DNA of 64,000 bases from Tritrichomonas foetus (GCA_001839685.1 MLAK01000685.1:1-64000); one strand, 5' to 3'. Shown: positions 31,050 to 42,942, counted from the first letter of the stretch. Notes: generated from the sequence alone by a model not told the origin. Made by a program: numbers and translations.

Positions 31050-34000
31050 ATGAATTTTTGTTTTATTTTCTTTCATTTTGCGCTTAGTAGTGTATATTCT
31101 GTCGATACAAGTTCATCTTCCTACTATGCTGCAGAAGAAGGAATACATCAAAATTACAGAAGTTCGCCCAATATTATCGCTTCCAACATTCTCCCTTTTG
31201 CGTGCCCCCAAAACGACGAAATTGGCCTCGACGAATGGACAATTGGTGAAGATGCGCTTAATATCAATCAATCACTTCCAAACGTATTCTCAGATTCCGC
31301 GTCATCGATCGAAACATCTGCTTTTTTAATGAAAACTCTTCCTCTTAAGCACAAATATTTCAGTACAGTTAATGGAATTGTTCCACCAATGGCATCTTCA
31401 GAATATCGCTATCGATTATATAATATTATTAAATCGATTGGATACAAAAATGTTCACGTGATTGATACATTAACTGCGATTTCTAAGTTTTTCAAGCGAT
31501 CTAAAGAGCTCAAATCTCTTCAACAATTTATTTTGTTGGAATTAGGATATTACGAAAGCGAAATTTTATTGATCAACAAAACAACAAATGTAACGGCTGA
31601 TTATCAAATTGTTAAATATGAAAGTCTTGAAAATGTTACTGGAAAGGAATTAGATCGTCATATTGTTGAAGGTCTTTCAAAAAAATTTGATTTGAACAAA
31701 GTCGATTCAATTTTTGAAATTCAAATTCAAAAAGCCAGAAAAAATATTCTTGATCAAAATTCCATTTCAATTAATGATAAAATCAATTTAACTCAATCAG
31801 ATATTAATTTATTTGCAGAAGACCTCATTCAACACCTTTATCAAACTTTATATCAATTTGACAGAGAGATTCCGATTTTGATTTTTGGCGAATTGTCAAA
31901 TTTCCAAGCTTTCAAAAAAGTGACACAAAGCACTAATCTTAACCGATTTTATGTTGATCCAGATTTTGTTTCACTTGCTGGAACTTTCCAAGAAGACCAA
32001 AAACATCTTTTATTTACAAACTTCACTTCAATTTCGCCAGTCGATTTTGAACTTCAAATAAATGGGGAACAAGAATTACTCTACAGAAAAGGAGAGCCAA
32101 TGGTTACAAAAGAATTCAGTATCGAATACAACGATTCAATCCAAATTATCACAGAAAACAGTCACTATACATTTGAATTTAATTTCATTACAGAAAAAAT
32201 GTTTGATAATTTCAGACGAAAGCACCTCCACTTCTACAATCTCATGAAAAGCACTTGGGAATCACTCATTAAATCACACAACCAAAATCAAACAAATGAA
32301 CAAGACCAGAATAAAGATGAAGGGCACAACCAAGATCATAACACAAAACCAGAAAATAGTGTACATGAAAACAATGAAGGTCATCATGAAAGCCAGAATA
32401 ATAATGGCGATAATGATCATTTGAATAGTGGTGTTGATGTAAGCGATGGTGTTGTAAATGCAACTGATGAAAATATGAAGAAAACCGAAGCTGATGAACA
32501 AAGAAGAGCTGCAAATCAAAAACGTAAAAGTGAAAATCCATATAAAATTCATTTGGTGATCGGTCCTTCAGACAGATTTGGAACCATTGATTTAATTGAA
32601 GCTTACATTATCGTCAGTGGTAAAAAGAGAATCGAACTATTACAAACTTTCTTAGACGCAATTCATCAAGGTTATTCAATTGATGCAGATTTTATCAATT
32701 CTACAATCAAATTCGAACATTTAACACATTACAAGCAGCATCAATGCAAAAAATTTTACACAACTATCGATGAAATGCGGCAAGCAGCAACAAATGACAT
32801 TGAATTCAAAAAAATCACAACAGAAGAAGAAAGAGCTGCAATTCTGGAAAGCCTTGATGAACTTCCTCAATGTAATGAAAGTTTAACAATTGATGAAATC
32901 AATTATTTAATTGGAAACCTTACAAATGACTTCCAAGAATACCACGATCGTTTAATGGAATCTATTCACTTATTTGAAGCAATTGAAGGGTTAAACAATA
33001 CAATTATTAATGCGAAAGAGAAGCTTGCTGAGTCTGATAAAGACCAAGCAACAAATGAGGCATGCAACCAGTCAATTATTGCAGCAGAAGCGCTTATTAA
33101 AAGTATTTTGGAAGAAAATGAAACATCGAAAGTTCGAACATCGAGTGCGGCGGTTTTGGCAGCTAACAGGGATCTTCAGGAAAAGCTTGGAAAAGTGACC
33201 GCACAAGTGATTTCATTCAGCATTGGTCCAGATGGAAAAATGGACGCTGCAACAATTGAGAAGCTACGGAAAATGGGAATCAATATCGGAGGAGGAGGAG
33301 GAGGAGAAAGGAGTAATCAGCAGCAAGACTCGAGCCAGGCGCAGTCTAAATCACAAGAAGACACAAAAGGTGAAGAAAAAGTAAAGGAGGAGCCTCCAAG
33401 GAGGACACGCCAGCATCCACCTCCAACACCAACTCCAACGCCTACACCAGTACCAACTCCAACACCAACACCAGTACCAACTCCAACGCCTACACCAGTA
33501 CCAACTCCAACACCAACACCAGTACCAACTCCAACGCCTACACCAGTACCAACTCCAACTCCAACACCAGTACCAACTCCAACGCCTACACCAGTACCAA
33601 CTCCAACACCAACACCAGTACCAACTCCAACGCCTACACCAGTACCAACTCCAACACCAACACCAGTACCAACTCCAACGCCTACACCAGTACCAACTCC
33701 AACACCAACACCAGTACCAACTCCAACGCCTACACCAGTACCAACTCCAACACCAACACCAGTACCAACTCCAACGCCTACACCAGTACCAACTCCAACT
33801 CCAACACCAGTACCAACTCCAACGCCTACACCAGTACCAACTCCAACTCCAACACCAGTACCAACTCCAACGCCAACACCAGTACCAACTCCAACTCCAA
33901 CGCCTACACCAACTCCAACACCTACACCTACACCTACACCTACACCAACACCTATACCAACACCAACTCCAACAGAACCACCAAGGCTTACACAATCTCC

Positions 34001-34085
34001 TGAAGTTGAAGCCAGGAGGATTGAACAAGAAAGTTGGGATAGATCTTTCTTTGACAGTCAAGAGATGTCCGAATCTGAATTGTGA
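31050..34085 (+). CDS. divergent secreted Hsp70 (GRP170-like) with Pro-Thr repeat domain
   Basis: The 1011-residue protein opens with a signal-peptide-like hydrophobic stretch (1-18). Residues about 115-190 follow Hsp70 ([22 protein letters not shown]...[12 protein letters not shown]...[15 protein letters not shown]), and [17 protein letters not shown] matches the LVGG.TR.P.V region. The phosphate loops are lost: the N-terminal GIDLGTT and the central DLGGGT (here ELGYYES). A His/Asn/Asp/Glu-rich insert (about 409-467) resembles the acidic loop of GRP170/HYOU1, and a helical region follows. Residues about 790-975 are VPTPTPTP repeats. The last residues are ESEL, loosely like an ER-retention signal. 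It is probably an ER-lumen or surface co-chaperone without ATPase activity. The spacer to the divergent PP2C gene is 292 bases. Confidence 0.65.
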   Translation: MNFCFIFFHFALSSVYSVDTSSSSYYAAEEGIHQNYRSSPNIIASNILPFACPQNDEIGLDEWTIGEDALNINQSLPNVFSDSASSIETSAFLMKTLPLKHKYFSTVNGIVPPMASSEYRYRLYNIIKSIGYKNVHVIDTLTAISKFFKRSKELKSLQQFILLELGYYESEILLINKTTNVTADYQIVKYESLENVTGKELDRHIVEGLSKKFDLNKVDSIFEIQIQKARKNILDQNSISINDKINLTQSDINLFAEDLIQHLYQTLYQFDREIPILIFGELSNFQAFKKVTQSTNLNRFYVDPDFVSLAGTFQEDQKHLLFTNFTSISPVDFELQINGEQELLYRKGEPMVTKEFSIEYNDSIQIITENSHYTFEFNFITEKMFDNFRRKHLHFYNLMKSTWESLIKSHNQNQTNEQDQNKDEGHNQDHNTKPENSVHENNEGHHESQNNNGDNDHLNSGVDVSDGVVNATDENMKKTEADEQRRAANQKRKSENPYKIHLVIGPSDRFGTIDLIEAYIIVSGKKRIELLQTFLDAIHQGYSIDADFINSTIKFEHLTHYKQHQCKKFYTTIDEMRQAATNDIEFKKITTEEERAAILESLDELPQCNESLTIDEINYLIGNLTNDFQEYHDRLMESIHLFEAIEGLNNTIINAKEKLAESDKDQATNEACNQSIIAAEALIKSILEENETSKVRTSSAAVLAANRDLQEKLGKVTAQVISFSIGPDGKMDAATIEKLRKMGINIGGGGGGERSNQQQDSSQAQSKSQEDTKGEEKVKEEPPRRTRQHPPPTPTPTPTPVPTPTPTPVPTPTPTPVPTPTPTPVPTPTPTPVPTPTPTPVPTPTPTPVPTPTPTPVPTPTPTPVPTPTPTPVPTPTPTPVPTPTPTPVPTPTPTPVPTPTPTPVPTPTPTPVPTPTPTPVPTPTPTPVPTPTPTPVPTPTPTPVPTPTPTPTPTPTPTPTPTPTPTPIPTPTPTEPPRLTQSPEVEARRIEQESWDRSFFDSQEMSESEL
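33421..33985 (+). repeat. 24-bp coding minisatellite (VPTPTPTP), 48-bp higher-order pattern
   Basis: Tandem units of 24 bp encode V-P-T-P-T-P-T-P about 20 times. Two codon versions, one with ACGCCT and one with ACACCA in the middle, mostly alternate, giving a 48-bp period with a few ACTCCA exceptions. The unit breaks down into plain CCTACA/CCAACA repeats toward the 3' end. Confidence 0.9.
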
Positions 34086-34313
34086 GATAAACTGTTTCAT
34101 TAAATAAATATTTTTATATCATCGATTAATAATTACATTCTTTATTTCTTTGTCTCACTATTAAAGAAATATTCCTGATATTTTGAAAGGAGCTTAATTT
34201 CAAAACGAAAAACATACAATACATGAAAAATTAATAAAAAACATCGTTTACTTCGAGATAAGTTCAACAAATATGGACGAAAACAAAAATAAAATAAAAG
34301 GGAGTAGAAGAAA

Positions 34314-37300
34314 TCACACTTTCTCCAATAATTTCGCAAATGCCCGCAAAGGATCATCTGTAAATAAAATATCAGCTCTTTCTTTTTCCTTCACTTTATC
34401 AGGAAGTGAAGATTTAGTTGCTTCCCATAATCCTTTAGTGTTTTGATCATCTGAGTTATTCAAATGGTTTTCAAATAAATGAATAATCAAGAAAATATTC
34501 ACGAGTTGTGGTGCATTCAAAACACTTTCTTTCATGATATTCATATACATTTGCATCAGTGGTGTATTATTAATAACAGCCTTCAAATACTTAATCATGT
34601 AATAAGTTGAACAATCACGCTTAATTAGAGCATCAATGATCTTTTCACTTATTTCAATCATTGCTGCATCCGCACTGACAGTATTAAAATAGTTACAGAG
34701 TCTTTTATCATCAAGTTGATAAAACTGACGAGCAACTATAATTCCACCTGAATTAATTTGTCCCAAATAAGTTTTTAGTTTAATGACAACATCCATATTT
34801 TGTTTTTGAAAAATTAAACCAGATGTATAGTTTGGTTTAAAATTATGATCAAACAGCTTTTCACTGAATTTATCAAATCCAATAAAAAGTAAATCAAAAA
34901 GAACTGGTTTTGCTTTCGCACAAAGATTGTTAATGTCTTTGGATGAAATCTTTGGACAATTTGGCGAAGTTAAAGCAGAGACCAATTGTCGAGTGCATGA
35001 TGGTGGTTTTGTATCATCTGAACTCTGACTGGTTATTGTCGTTGTTGATTCAGAAACAGCCAAATCCTTGAGTGCCAAATGAACCCTATAAGGACAATTC
35101 GTCCACATTTGACGAATTGGCGCAATTAATCGTTTATATTGTTCATTTGTGATATTAAAATGAGCAATAACATAGAATAAGAAGCGATCAGCGATTCGAG
35201 AATTTTCAAACAATGTAATTAATTTATCAACAATTTCTTCATTTGGTGGTTCAATAACTAGAAAATCTTGAATCAAAATACTTGTTGGGAAGTATTTTTC
35301 AAGAATTGGAACATGTTTTGGCATAAAGTAGACATCATTTCTGGAAAGTTTAGGAATTGGGTAAAGGTAGGTAGACATTAAAGAAACTGCTTCATAGCAG
35401 AGTGGTGCATTTTCTTCATTTTGGAGCATTTCAATAATAGAATCCAATTTTTGGAAAAAGTTTTCTTTGCCGAGGAAAATATCGGCGAAAAATGGAAATT
35501 CTTCATAACGTGAAGGATCAATCGAAATTACAGCTTCTGCAGCCATCCTCAGAAGTCCATGTTCTTCTTTGTAGGTTTTAACAAGATTGAATTCTGAAAG
35601 GTCATGGATTCCTAAATCACCCATTGATTCTTGTAAATAATTGAGTTCATTTTTGCTTAATTCATTCCATTTTTTCCGGATCCAAGTTGTTAAAACAACA
35701 AAAGACAAAACTGATGTATCATTATTTCGATCAACAATTAAAATTTTCAGCCAGGCATCAATGTCGATTTTCAAGGAAAGACGAGCAGCATAACCCAAGA
35801 AAGCTAAAGCAAATTTGTAATCACCAACACCGGTTTCATGTAAAGCGTATTTTTCAATTTGTTGGAAATCTTCTTCAGATATCGTTCTCTTTGAAAACCA
35901 AAGAAATGATCGAAGCGTTGCTTTACTTGGTGGCACATATTTATACGGTGAAATTGGTTCAACTTCAGGTGGAATAACTCTTTCAACAAGTGGTAAATCC
36001 TGATCAAATTCATCAGAAATTTCATGTCCAATGTTTACAGTTTCTGGAAGATCTTCAAAAATGTAGGAGTTGTCAAATTTAGTTTCATTCTCAATAATGA
36101 ATGATTCAGGATACAAATCAACAACTTTTCTATGAATTTCATCAAGAAAAGTCAAGTTTTTAACATGAATTTCTTTCAACCCACTGATGAATTCGAAATC
36201 TTCCTCTTCAATTTGCCAATTTTCAAATGGAATTTCTTGAATGCATTGTTGAACAAATTCTTCTTTAGATTTATCATTCTTTAAGCCTAAGAAAGTGTTA
36301 TATAATCCTTTCTTTTGTTGAACTTTAAGCATAATTGAACGATTAGTGTTTGCAGCTGCATTCATATGATCATTTACACATTCAAGTTGATATTTTGGTA
36401 AACATTCAATTGCAGATAGTGAAACATAAAGCGAATCATCATAAGGGAATGTTTTTGTGAAGAAATTTGAAATCTGTGATGTAATTTTCAAATCTTTAAA
36501 GTTTCGATTCACTTCTTCAACAATTTTACATGAATTTACAGTAAATGCAGTTCCAAAAACTTTTGCAATTTCAATTAAGTCAATTGCACGATTTATTGAC
36601 ATTTCTACGTATTTAATTGTCGATGCAAGTAGTAAAAGACTTGAATCAATGATTTTACCAAATGGTGTATTTGGTAAATTATCATTAATCATTGCAAGCA
36701 TTTCAGGCAAACCTTTACACAAATGATGCCATTCTTTAGTAGCAGATTTCTTGAGTGAAGAGGCTCTCTGGTATTCAATTTTAAGAACATGAAGTGCTTC
36801 TAAAATAACATGAAGACATCGATTGAACAATTTTTTGGCTACAGGTTTGTCTTCATCTTTTAGTTCGCTTGCAATTGATGCAATGGCAGATGGATATGAA
36901 GCAGCAGGTAATAAATTACAATCAAGTAATTCCATGATAAAGAGTGGATCACAATAAGGAAGAAGTGTTAAATAAGATGGTGCTTTTTCATACCAGTCTA
37001 ATTTGGTGTAAGGAAGAATGATCTTTTTCTGGTCGATTAGTGATTGAATTTCAGGAATCACTGAAGGATGTGGCTTATTTATAAAATTCAAAATTATGTC
37101 TAAAATTGGAGTTCGAAGTTTAGATTCTGGGAAAACATCGAAATTGATGTTCTTTATGAGTTTTATAAGAGCAATTTGTTCAACAAAGTACTGTGGCAGT
37201 GGATTTATACATAAATCAAGTAACTTTTCAGCACTTCGAGGCAAAATTTCATAGAATTCATTAAAACATTCAACAAGGAATTCAATAGTGGCAACAAACA

Positions 37301-38390
37301 AAAGTGGGTCACGTTCGGTTGCATTATTAATTAAAAATGAAGTAATTCCATGAGGAAGCTTTTTCTCCATTTTCACATAAAAGGCACAGCATTTGATGAT
37401 TGAGGTAGACATAACAGTTGGAACACTTGAATCGAAGTACATAAACTTATGGAGAACGTTAATTGGAATCATATTGAATTTGGCAGCATATGTGAAAAGA
37501 TCGATAATTGCAGATTTTTGAGAAACAACTTTTGTAGTTGACCAGAAATTGGTAACTTCATTAAATATTTCTTTCCAAATTTCTTTATCTTCTGAAAGTC
37601 TTGGCCGATTAATCAATAAAATAATAATTTCAATGGCGCCTGAAATTTCTTGTGAATTTTGTGAATTGATGGCTTCAAAAAGTCTACCCTTCAACATTTC
37701 AATGGGAATTTGAACATTAGCAGGAATTAAAGGAATCAATTCTTTCAAAAATTGCAAATTGCTTCCGCTTAAAATTATTGGCAAAGTTGAAGCTGGATCT
37801 TTCTTTAAAAAAGTGACAACGGCTATATTTAATGGTGAATTTAACAAAAATTTGACAATTGCTGGAATAATTTGTAATGAAAATGTATTGGCTAATAATT
37901 CCCAATCTGATTTTGTCAAATGATTGAGAAACTCTGGCTGGCTTGAAAGAAGAAGCGAATGGCAGGTTCCAAGATAATCTTCCCTGGAATTTGGAGATAT
38001 ATAATGAAGCGCATTTGTTAAGAAAGTTAAAAGAGAAGCTTGCGCAGCGGGCTGTAAGGTGGTTGTTTGTAGACTCTGATAAACTGTGAGGAGGTAAACC
38101 GGCGAAAAAGACGAAAGTAATGAATACCAGTGAGTCAAAAAAGACTCGGCTTGAAAGCGAAGGTTTAATTGCTCGTTATAAGTAATTGGTAGAACTTTTT
38201 GCAAGATTGACGGTAAAAGATCATGTTTGAATTTAGAATCTGTTGGGATGAAATATGTCACAACAAGCGAGGAAGAAATATCGACAAGTTTGGCTTCTGC
38301 TTTTTCATATTCTTTGTTTTGAATATTATTGTCGAGTTGCTTCAACGATCGTGGAATCAGCATTGATAAATTCTTCATAGTATTCTTCAT
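34314..38390 (-). CDS. large helical protein of unknown function
   Basis: The 1358-residue product is rich in Leu, Ile and Lys with evenly spread helical character, suggesting an ARM/HEAT-like alpha-solenoid. I see no catalytic motif, signal peptide, membrane segment or known domain. Acidic and Ser/Thr-rich linkers occur near residues 765-820 and around 1120 (ESTTTITSQSSDDTK). Segments of alternating Phe, Pro and Leu are typical of scaffolds. Large eukaryote-specific solenoids such as transport adaptors or nuclear factors are candidates, but no specific family is recognised. A near-perfect initiator TCATAC lies on the - strand at 38395-38400, just before the ATG at 38390. Confidence 0.75.
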   Translation of the reverse strand: MKNTMKNLSMLIPRSLKQLDNNIQNKEYEKAEAKLVDISSSLVVTYFIPTDSKFKHDLLPSILQKVLPITYNEQLNLRFQAESFLTHWYSLLSSFSPVYLLTVYQSLQTTTLQPAAQASLLTFLTNALHYISPNSREDYLGTCHSLLLSSQPEFLNHLTKSDWELLANTFSLQIIPAIVKFLLNSPLNIAVVTFLKKDPASTLPIILSGSNLQFLKELIPLIPANVQIPIEMLKGRLFEAINSQNSQEISGAIEIIILLINRPRLSEDKEIWKEIFNEVTNFWSTTKVVSQKSAIIDLFTYAAKFNMIPINVLHKFMYFDSSVPTVMSTSIIKCCAFYVKMEKKLPHGITSFLINNATERDPLLFVATIEFLVECFNEFYEILPRSAEKLLDLCINPLPQYFVEQIALIKLIKNINFDVFPESKLRTPILDIILNFINKPHPSVIPEIQSLIDQKKIILPYTKLDWYEKAPSYLTLLPYCDPLFIMELLDCNLLPAASYPSAIASIASELKDEDKPVAKKLFNRCLHVILEALHVLKIEYQRASSLKKSATKEWHHLCKGLPEMLAMINDNLPNTPFGKIIDSSLLLLASTIKYVEMSINRAIDLIEIAKVFGTAFTVNSCKIVEEVNRNFKDLKITSQISNFFTKTFPYDDSLYVSLSAIECLPKYQLECVNDHMNAAANTNRSIMLKVQQKKGLYNTFLGLKNDKSKEEFVQQCIQEIPFENWQIEEEDFEFISGLKEIHVKNLTFLDEIHRKVVDLYPESFIIENETKFDNSYIFEDLPETVNIGHEISDEFDQDLPLVERVIPPEVEPISPYKYVPPSKATLRSFLWFSKRTISEEDFQQIEKYALHETGVGDYKFALAFLGYAARLSLKIDIDAWLKILIVDRNNDTSVLSFVVLTTWIRKKWNELSKNELNYLQESMGDLGIHDLSEFNLVKTYKEEHGLLRMAAEAVISIDPSRYEEFPFFADIFLGKENFFQKLDSIIEMLQNEENAPLCYEAVSLMSTYLYPIPKLSRNDVYFMPKHVPILEKYFPTSILIQDFLVIEPPNEEIVDKLITLFENSRIADRFLFYVIAHFNITNEQYKRLIAPIRQMWTNCPYRVHLALKDLAVSESTTTITSQSSDDTKPPSCTRQLVSALTSPNCPKISSKDINNLCAKAKPVLFDLLFIGFDKFSEKLFDHNFKPNYTSGLIFQKQNMDVVIKLKTYLGQINSGGIIVARQFYQLDDKRLCNYFNTVSADAAMIEISEKIIDALIKRDCSTYYMIKYLKAVINNTPLMQMYMNIMKESVLNAPQLVNIFLIIHLFENHLNNSDDQNTKGLWEATKSSLPDKVKEKERADILFTDDPLRAFAKLLEKV

Positions 38391-38394
38391 TTTT

Positions 38395-38400
38395 GTATGA
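38395..38400 (-). promoter_or_regulatory. initiator-like element TCATAC
   Basis: On the - strand TCATAC starts 10 bases before the ATG of the 1358-residue gene and fits the trichomonad Inr consensus. Confidence 0.4.
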
Positions 38401-38665
38401 CCAGATAACTTTTTGTATTGCTATTTCAATATATTTCTATTCAATCTCACAATCAATTCAAAATCTGATCATATTGTTACATTTTCAATGAATTTATCCA
38501 TATAAACTCAGAAATATTATGACAAAAACATATTGATTCTTTTTCTCCACCCATATATCTAATCAAGCCTATATGACTACAACAAATTGTAATAAAAGAA
38601 GAATAGAGAAAGGAACTATAAAATAAATCAAAAGGAGCTTCGTAAAAATATATTTTATATAACAT

Positions 38666-39730
38666 TTATACATTTCTTCTTTTTGTTTTATATTTATCAT
38701 TTCTTATTCTCTTATTTCTAAAATTAATTTCACCAAATTCTTCAGAAGAAGACTCATCCGATTCTGATTCTGTTTCCTCTTCTTCTTCTTCTTCTCCTTC
38801 AGCCTCTTCTTCCACTTCATCATCGTTATCTTCATTATCTTCATCATCATTATCAATATCTTCATCTTCATCATCATCGTTTTCTTCATCATATTCCTCA
38901 TCTTCATTAAAATCATATTCATCAACTTCATGTTTTTCATCTTCTCCAATTCGATCAAGGAATTTTTTAACAATTGGATTGTCTTTCAAATTCCTCATTA
39001 CGTACCTTGAACATTTATTTGAATTTGGTAAAGTTTGAATCAAATAGGTAGTTATTGGTGAAGCTAATAAAAATGCTTCTGGCCCAGAAATCGAAGCAAC
39101 TCTACCTTTATTTCGTTTAGAATTAGCTACAGCTTTTAATACTTGTGACCATGGTGCTGTCGGCGTTGCACCTTCATAGATTTGTTTGGGTGAATCTTCC
39201 ATCCAAACTCTGAATATTGGTGATTCTTCACCTTCAACAATTTGGGAGTACCAACGAACCCTTTCATCTGGGTTATCTACTGATGCTGAAAGACGACTTG
39301 ATTTAAATCCAACTGGATAAATGTATCGCTCAGTATGGAAATTAGATTTATCATAAATAATGCTTCCTATATTATGAATAAAACTATTAGGTGTAATAAT
39401 TATTGGATAATCCATTTCTAGAGCATTCAGTGGTTGTTTAGAATCATTATTTAACTTATTAGGTGCTGATTTATTAATCGATAAACTTGAAGCTTTATTC
39501 AAAGCTATGTTTGAAGAATTGATTGATGTGTTGTTGGTATTGTTGGACTGTATTCCAAGTTTCGTATCTTTAGAAGAATCAACGTTTGGTACTTTCTCGT
39601 CATGTATGGATTTTTTATTTTCTCTTAATGTTTGAGAGTTTTCATTCAAAGTTTGCTGCTGCAAGGGTGCAAAGGTAAGTGTATCTTGAATTGGTGGCAT
39701 TAAATCTAAACTACAGTTCTTTGATATTAG

Positions 39731-39808
<78 letters not shown>

Positions 39809-42800
39809 TTTATCAATTGAAGAAATTTTCGTTTTATTTTTAGACAGTGATGTTACGATGTAATTTTCTTTTGCTGCATATTCATATATGACTCCAGTAC
39901 GTCGAATTACGAAAAAATCCTGTGAAATTGCAGTGGATTCACTTAAAGAAGAAAAAATTGGAAGCTGAAGAATTTCTGATTGTGACCCAAAGCCACATTT
40001 CAATAATTTTGAAAAAAATTCGAATTCCATTTCTTTTGTCCATTCTTGAGGTGCAAATCTCCAACGAGGCGCATTTCCAAGTATATTAACCATTTCTTTA
40101 TCACTATGTCCATAAAATATTTGTCTTAATTTATGCATTGCATCAATACGTTGATCAAGCATGAAATAAGCAGCATGGAGTCCAGTTTGTTTAAAATCAT
40201 ATGGTTTTTCCATTTGTTTTTTTAATGCATTAATAAATTTACCGATTTCTTTAGCTGTTTTATTTTCAAGCTTCGCAGCTTGTTTAATATATTCAAAATC
40301 ATATATAAAGTTTGCGTCTGTATTAATTCCGAATTTCATTAAATAATTTATAAGAATATCTTTTTCTTCAAGCGTCCATGAATCATCGACGAAAGTGATC
40401 AAATTTGGATCAAATTTATTATGATACAAAAAGTTCATTTTCATTGTAGCTGCAATGCATTGTGCACGGTTGGATAGCCAGGGATAACTGATTTTTTCAC
40501 CATCATGCGGCATTACAATTTCTCGAATTTTTTCATCATCATCACATGAAAAGTAATCAAAATCATGACCATATTTATAAACACCTAATAAAAGTGATTT
40601 ATCCATTTCCTCAGTCCACCAATTCAACTTAATTGGAGAAAATATGCGAATTTTTTCATGATTTATCATATTCTTTTCAACAGCAATGTTTATGAAATAA
40701 CATAATTCAATTTTCTTAAGCAAGCCAGAGCGTCCTTGAATAATTTGTTGAATAAATTTTTCTTCTTTGAAAATCGTACTTTCAAATTTCATTTTATCAT
40801 CATATTCTGAAGCATTTGACGATTGCAAATATTCACAAATGATTGGATAAGAATTTGGCGGATTTATATGCGACATTGCAAATCTTAAAATATAACGTAT
40901 GAATGAATTAATGAAGTCATCAGAAATATTCATTCCTGTAAGTTCTCGAATTGCTTCATTTCTACCCCAACCAAAAGTAGTCACCCCATGAAGAAGTTTA
41001 TAGCCTTCCCATTTTGTCCATTGATGTGTTTCATTAATAAGTTTATCATGATTGTCTAATAAAGGATCGGATTTGTCGTTTGATTCATAAAAGTTGTCCC
41101 AAAATCCATCTAAATTCAATTCTTTAAAAAACAAAGGGCTAAAACAATATTTCCTGGATTCTTTTTCATCTTTTGTTGATTCACAAACTTCAACAAGTTC
41201 AGAAGGCTGAGGGCATTTATTTTTAAAAATGGATAAAATGGCAGCTTTTTGACAATAGTTTTGTTGATTGAATAATTGGTCTAATTCTACACCCGTTGAA
41301 TTATTTATTTCGTTAATTTCATTATCCAAACAATCAAAAACTTCCAATTTATATATATGTTTTAATGTACTTGCCTTTCCTAAATTCATTTCTTTTTCCC
41401 ATATAGAAAATGTTCCATCATGAATAATTAATGTTTGATAACCACTGTAACATTTTGGAAAACCTGAGGTAAGTGGGCAAACTGTATCAATAATTGGAAT
41501 TTTTGGATCAATCGATGAATTTAATTCATTATATTTCATGACATTGCAAAATTCAAATAAAACACTACAAAAATATTGTGAATCTGATGCAATTAAAATA
41601 CGTTCATTATTTTTTAACGAACGGTGAATTAAATAATCCAAGACTTCAATTTTCGTAGAGGAGTTCAATAAATTGGTAAGTGAAAAATAAAAAGCTGCAC
41701 CATGAATAAGAAGTGGATTTACACAAATTCGATGAATTTTATGAATTAGTGAGATGTAATGGCCGGATAGAATTTTATTTTTCTCTTCAAATAATAATTT
41801 TTTAATGATTAATTTTTGGGATAGGTTTAATGGACAATTAATTTTAATAATTTCTGGAATTTCTTTTTTATTATTTTCGTTTCTATCTTTTAAAAGCTCA
41901 TTTAATGGAGTTTGAATCAGATGTTGAATTTTTTTTGAAACATTTGATGTTTTATTTTTTGTATGTGTAACTCTCATGCCAACTATTAATTGATCTAAAG
42001 ATTTGTTTAATTCAACTAAGGCATCACCAGAGAGTTCATTTTCAGTAATTATGCAGAAATTCCAATGAATTGCAGATATTCGATCAATTTCATAAATTAA
42101 AACTTCAGGAGTCGTCAACATAACATGAAATTTCAAATTTCCATTATCATCCATGAAATCATATTTATGAATGATTTTACGCGATTCCTTAGATACATCA
42201 TATGATAGTGTAATCATTTTTTCATTTTTACGTAAAATTTCATACCAACTGAAAAATGATCGAATTGGAACAATGATTAGAAAAGGACCATTGTTGTGAT
42301 ATTTTTCATAAACTGTATTGACGAAAGAAGCGGTTGGTAAAATTGATTGAAAATAATAATCTTCTGTAAATGCTGCATCTTTTTTAGAGCGCCAACAATA
42401 AAGTATGTAATTGAAAGTCTCGATTTGTACACAATCAAGTTGTTTACCATGAAGTGTAAAATTTTTGATATATTCATGACTGTTAATTGGTTCATATTCA
42501 TTTGAATTATTGTCTTTATTCGGATAATTATACTGATGTCGAATATTGAAAAATGTGATATCTTTGATATTAACATCCTCTTCCCATGTTAAATCTTCAT
42601 ATGATAAATGCATCCATTTCATTAAATATTTTCCGTTTCTTATGGCAATAATTCGATCTGGAATATCAAATGACGAATCGTAAAAGGGTGGTTGAGTTTT
42701 GTGCATCTCGACTAGCATGTTATATTTAGCTAAAACCGTTGAACCGTGATTTGATACTTTTAATTCCGCCTCTGTCATCCATTTGCATCGCGAATAAGGT

Positions 42801-42925
42801 TGTTTTGCAATTTTGGTTAAATATACTGTCGATCCATTGGGTAAAATTCTGTGTCCTAAAACTTTTTCGAATTTTCTTTCTTCGGATTCAAGATGATTTC
42901 CAGATATTATTTCCCCTTCATCCAT
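38666..42925 (-). CDS. CHD-type chromatin protein: double chromodomain, dead SNF2 core, SANT-like repeats, FYRN/FYRC
   Basis: Residues about 20-60 and 88-128 form two chromodomains (DRIIAIRNGKYLMKWMHLSY, then EDLTWE). Residues about 160-530 follow a CHD6-9-type SNF2 ATPase: LHGKQLDCVQIETFNYILYCW, GPFLIIVPIRSFFSWYEI, LTTPEVL, IHRICVNPLLIHGA. The Walker A GLGKT is missing (FTEDYYFQSI at 186-195), and DEAH reads TENE (294-297). SANT-like segments follow at about 636-665, 769-800 and 850-880. After a 26-Asn run (about 1040-1065) comes a FYRN-like block (1184-1240: FHTERYIYPVGFKSSRL...W) and a FYRC-like block (1250-1310: SGPEAFLLASPITTYLIQTLP). An acidic stretch and basic tail (RNKRIRNDKYKTKRR) end the protein. 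It is nuclear, probably chromatin-binding without remodelling activity. An Inr-like TCATT lies at 42938-42942. Confidence 0.85.
39731..39808. repeat. (ATT)26 trinucleotide microsatellite coding for poly-Asn
   Basis: Twenty-six perfect ATT units on + (AAT on the coding strand) encode 26 Asn between the SANT-like region and the FYR domains. Confidence 0.95.
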
Positions 42926-42937
42926 TAAACGGTTTTC

Positions 42938-42942
42938 AATGA
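42938..42942 (-). promoter_or_regulatory. initiator-like element TCATT
   Basis: On the - strand TCATT ends about 13 bases before the ATG of the CHD-FYR gene. Confidence 0.35.

Noticed and set aside
33351..34100. Long open frame on the - strand full of Trp, Cys and Arg
   Set aside because: It is the antisense of the Pro-Thr minisatellite; its composition is forced by the repeat.
38704..38973. Lys/Met-rich frame on the - strand
   Set aside because: Shadow frame of the acidic tail of the CHD-FYR protein.
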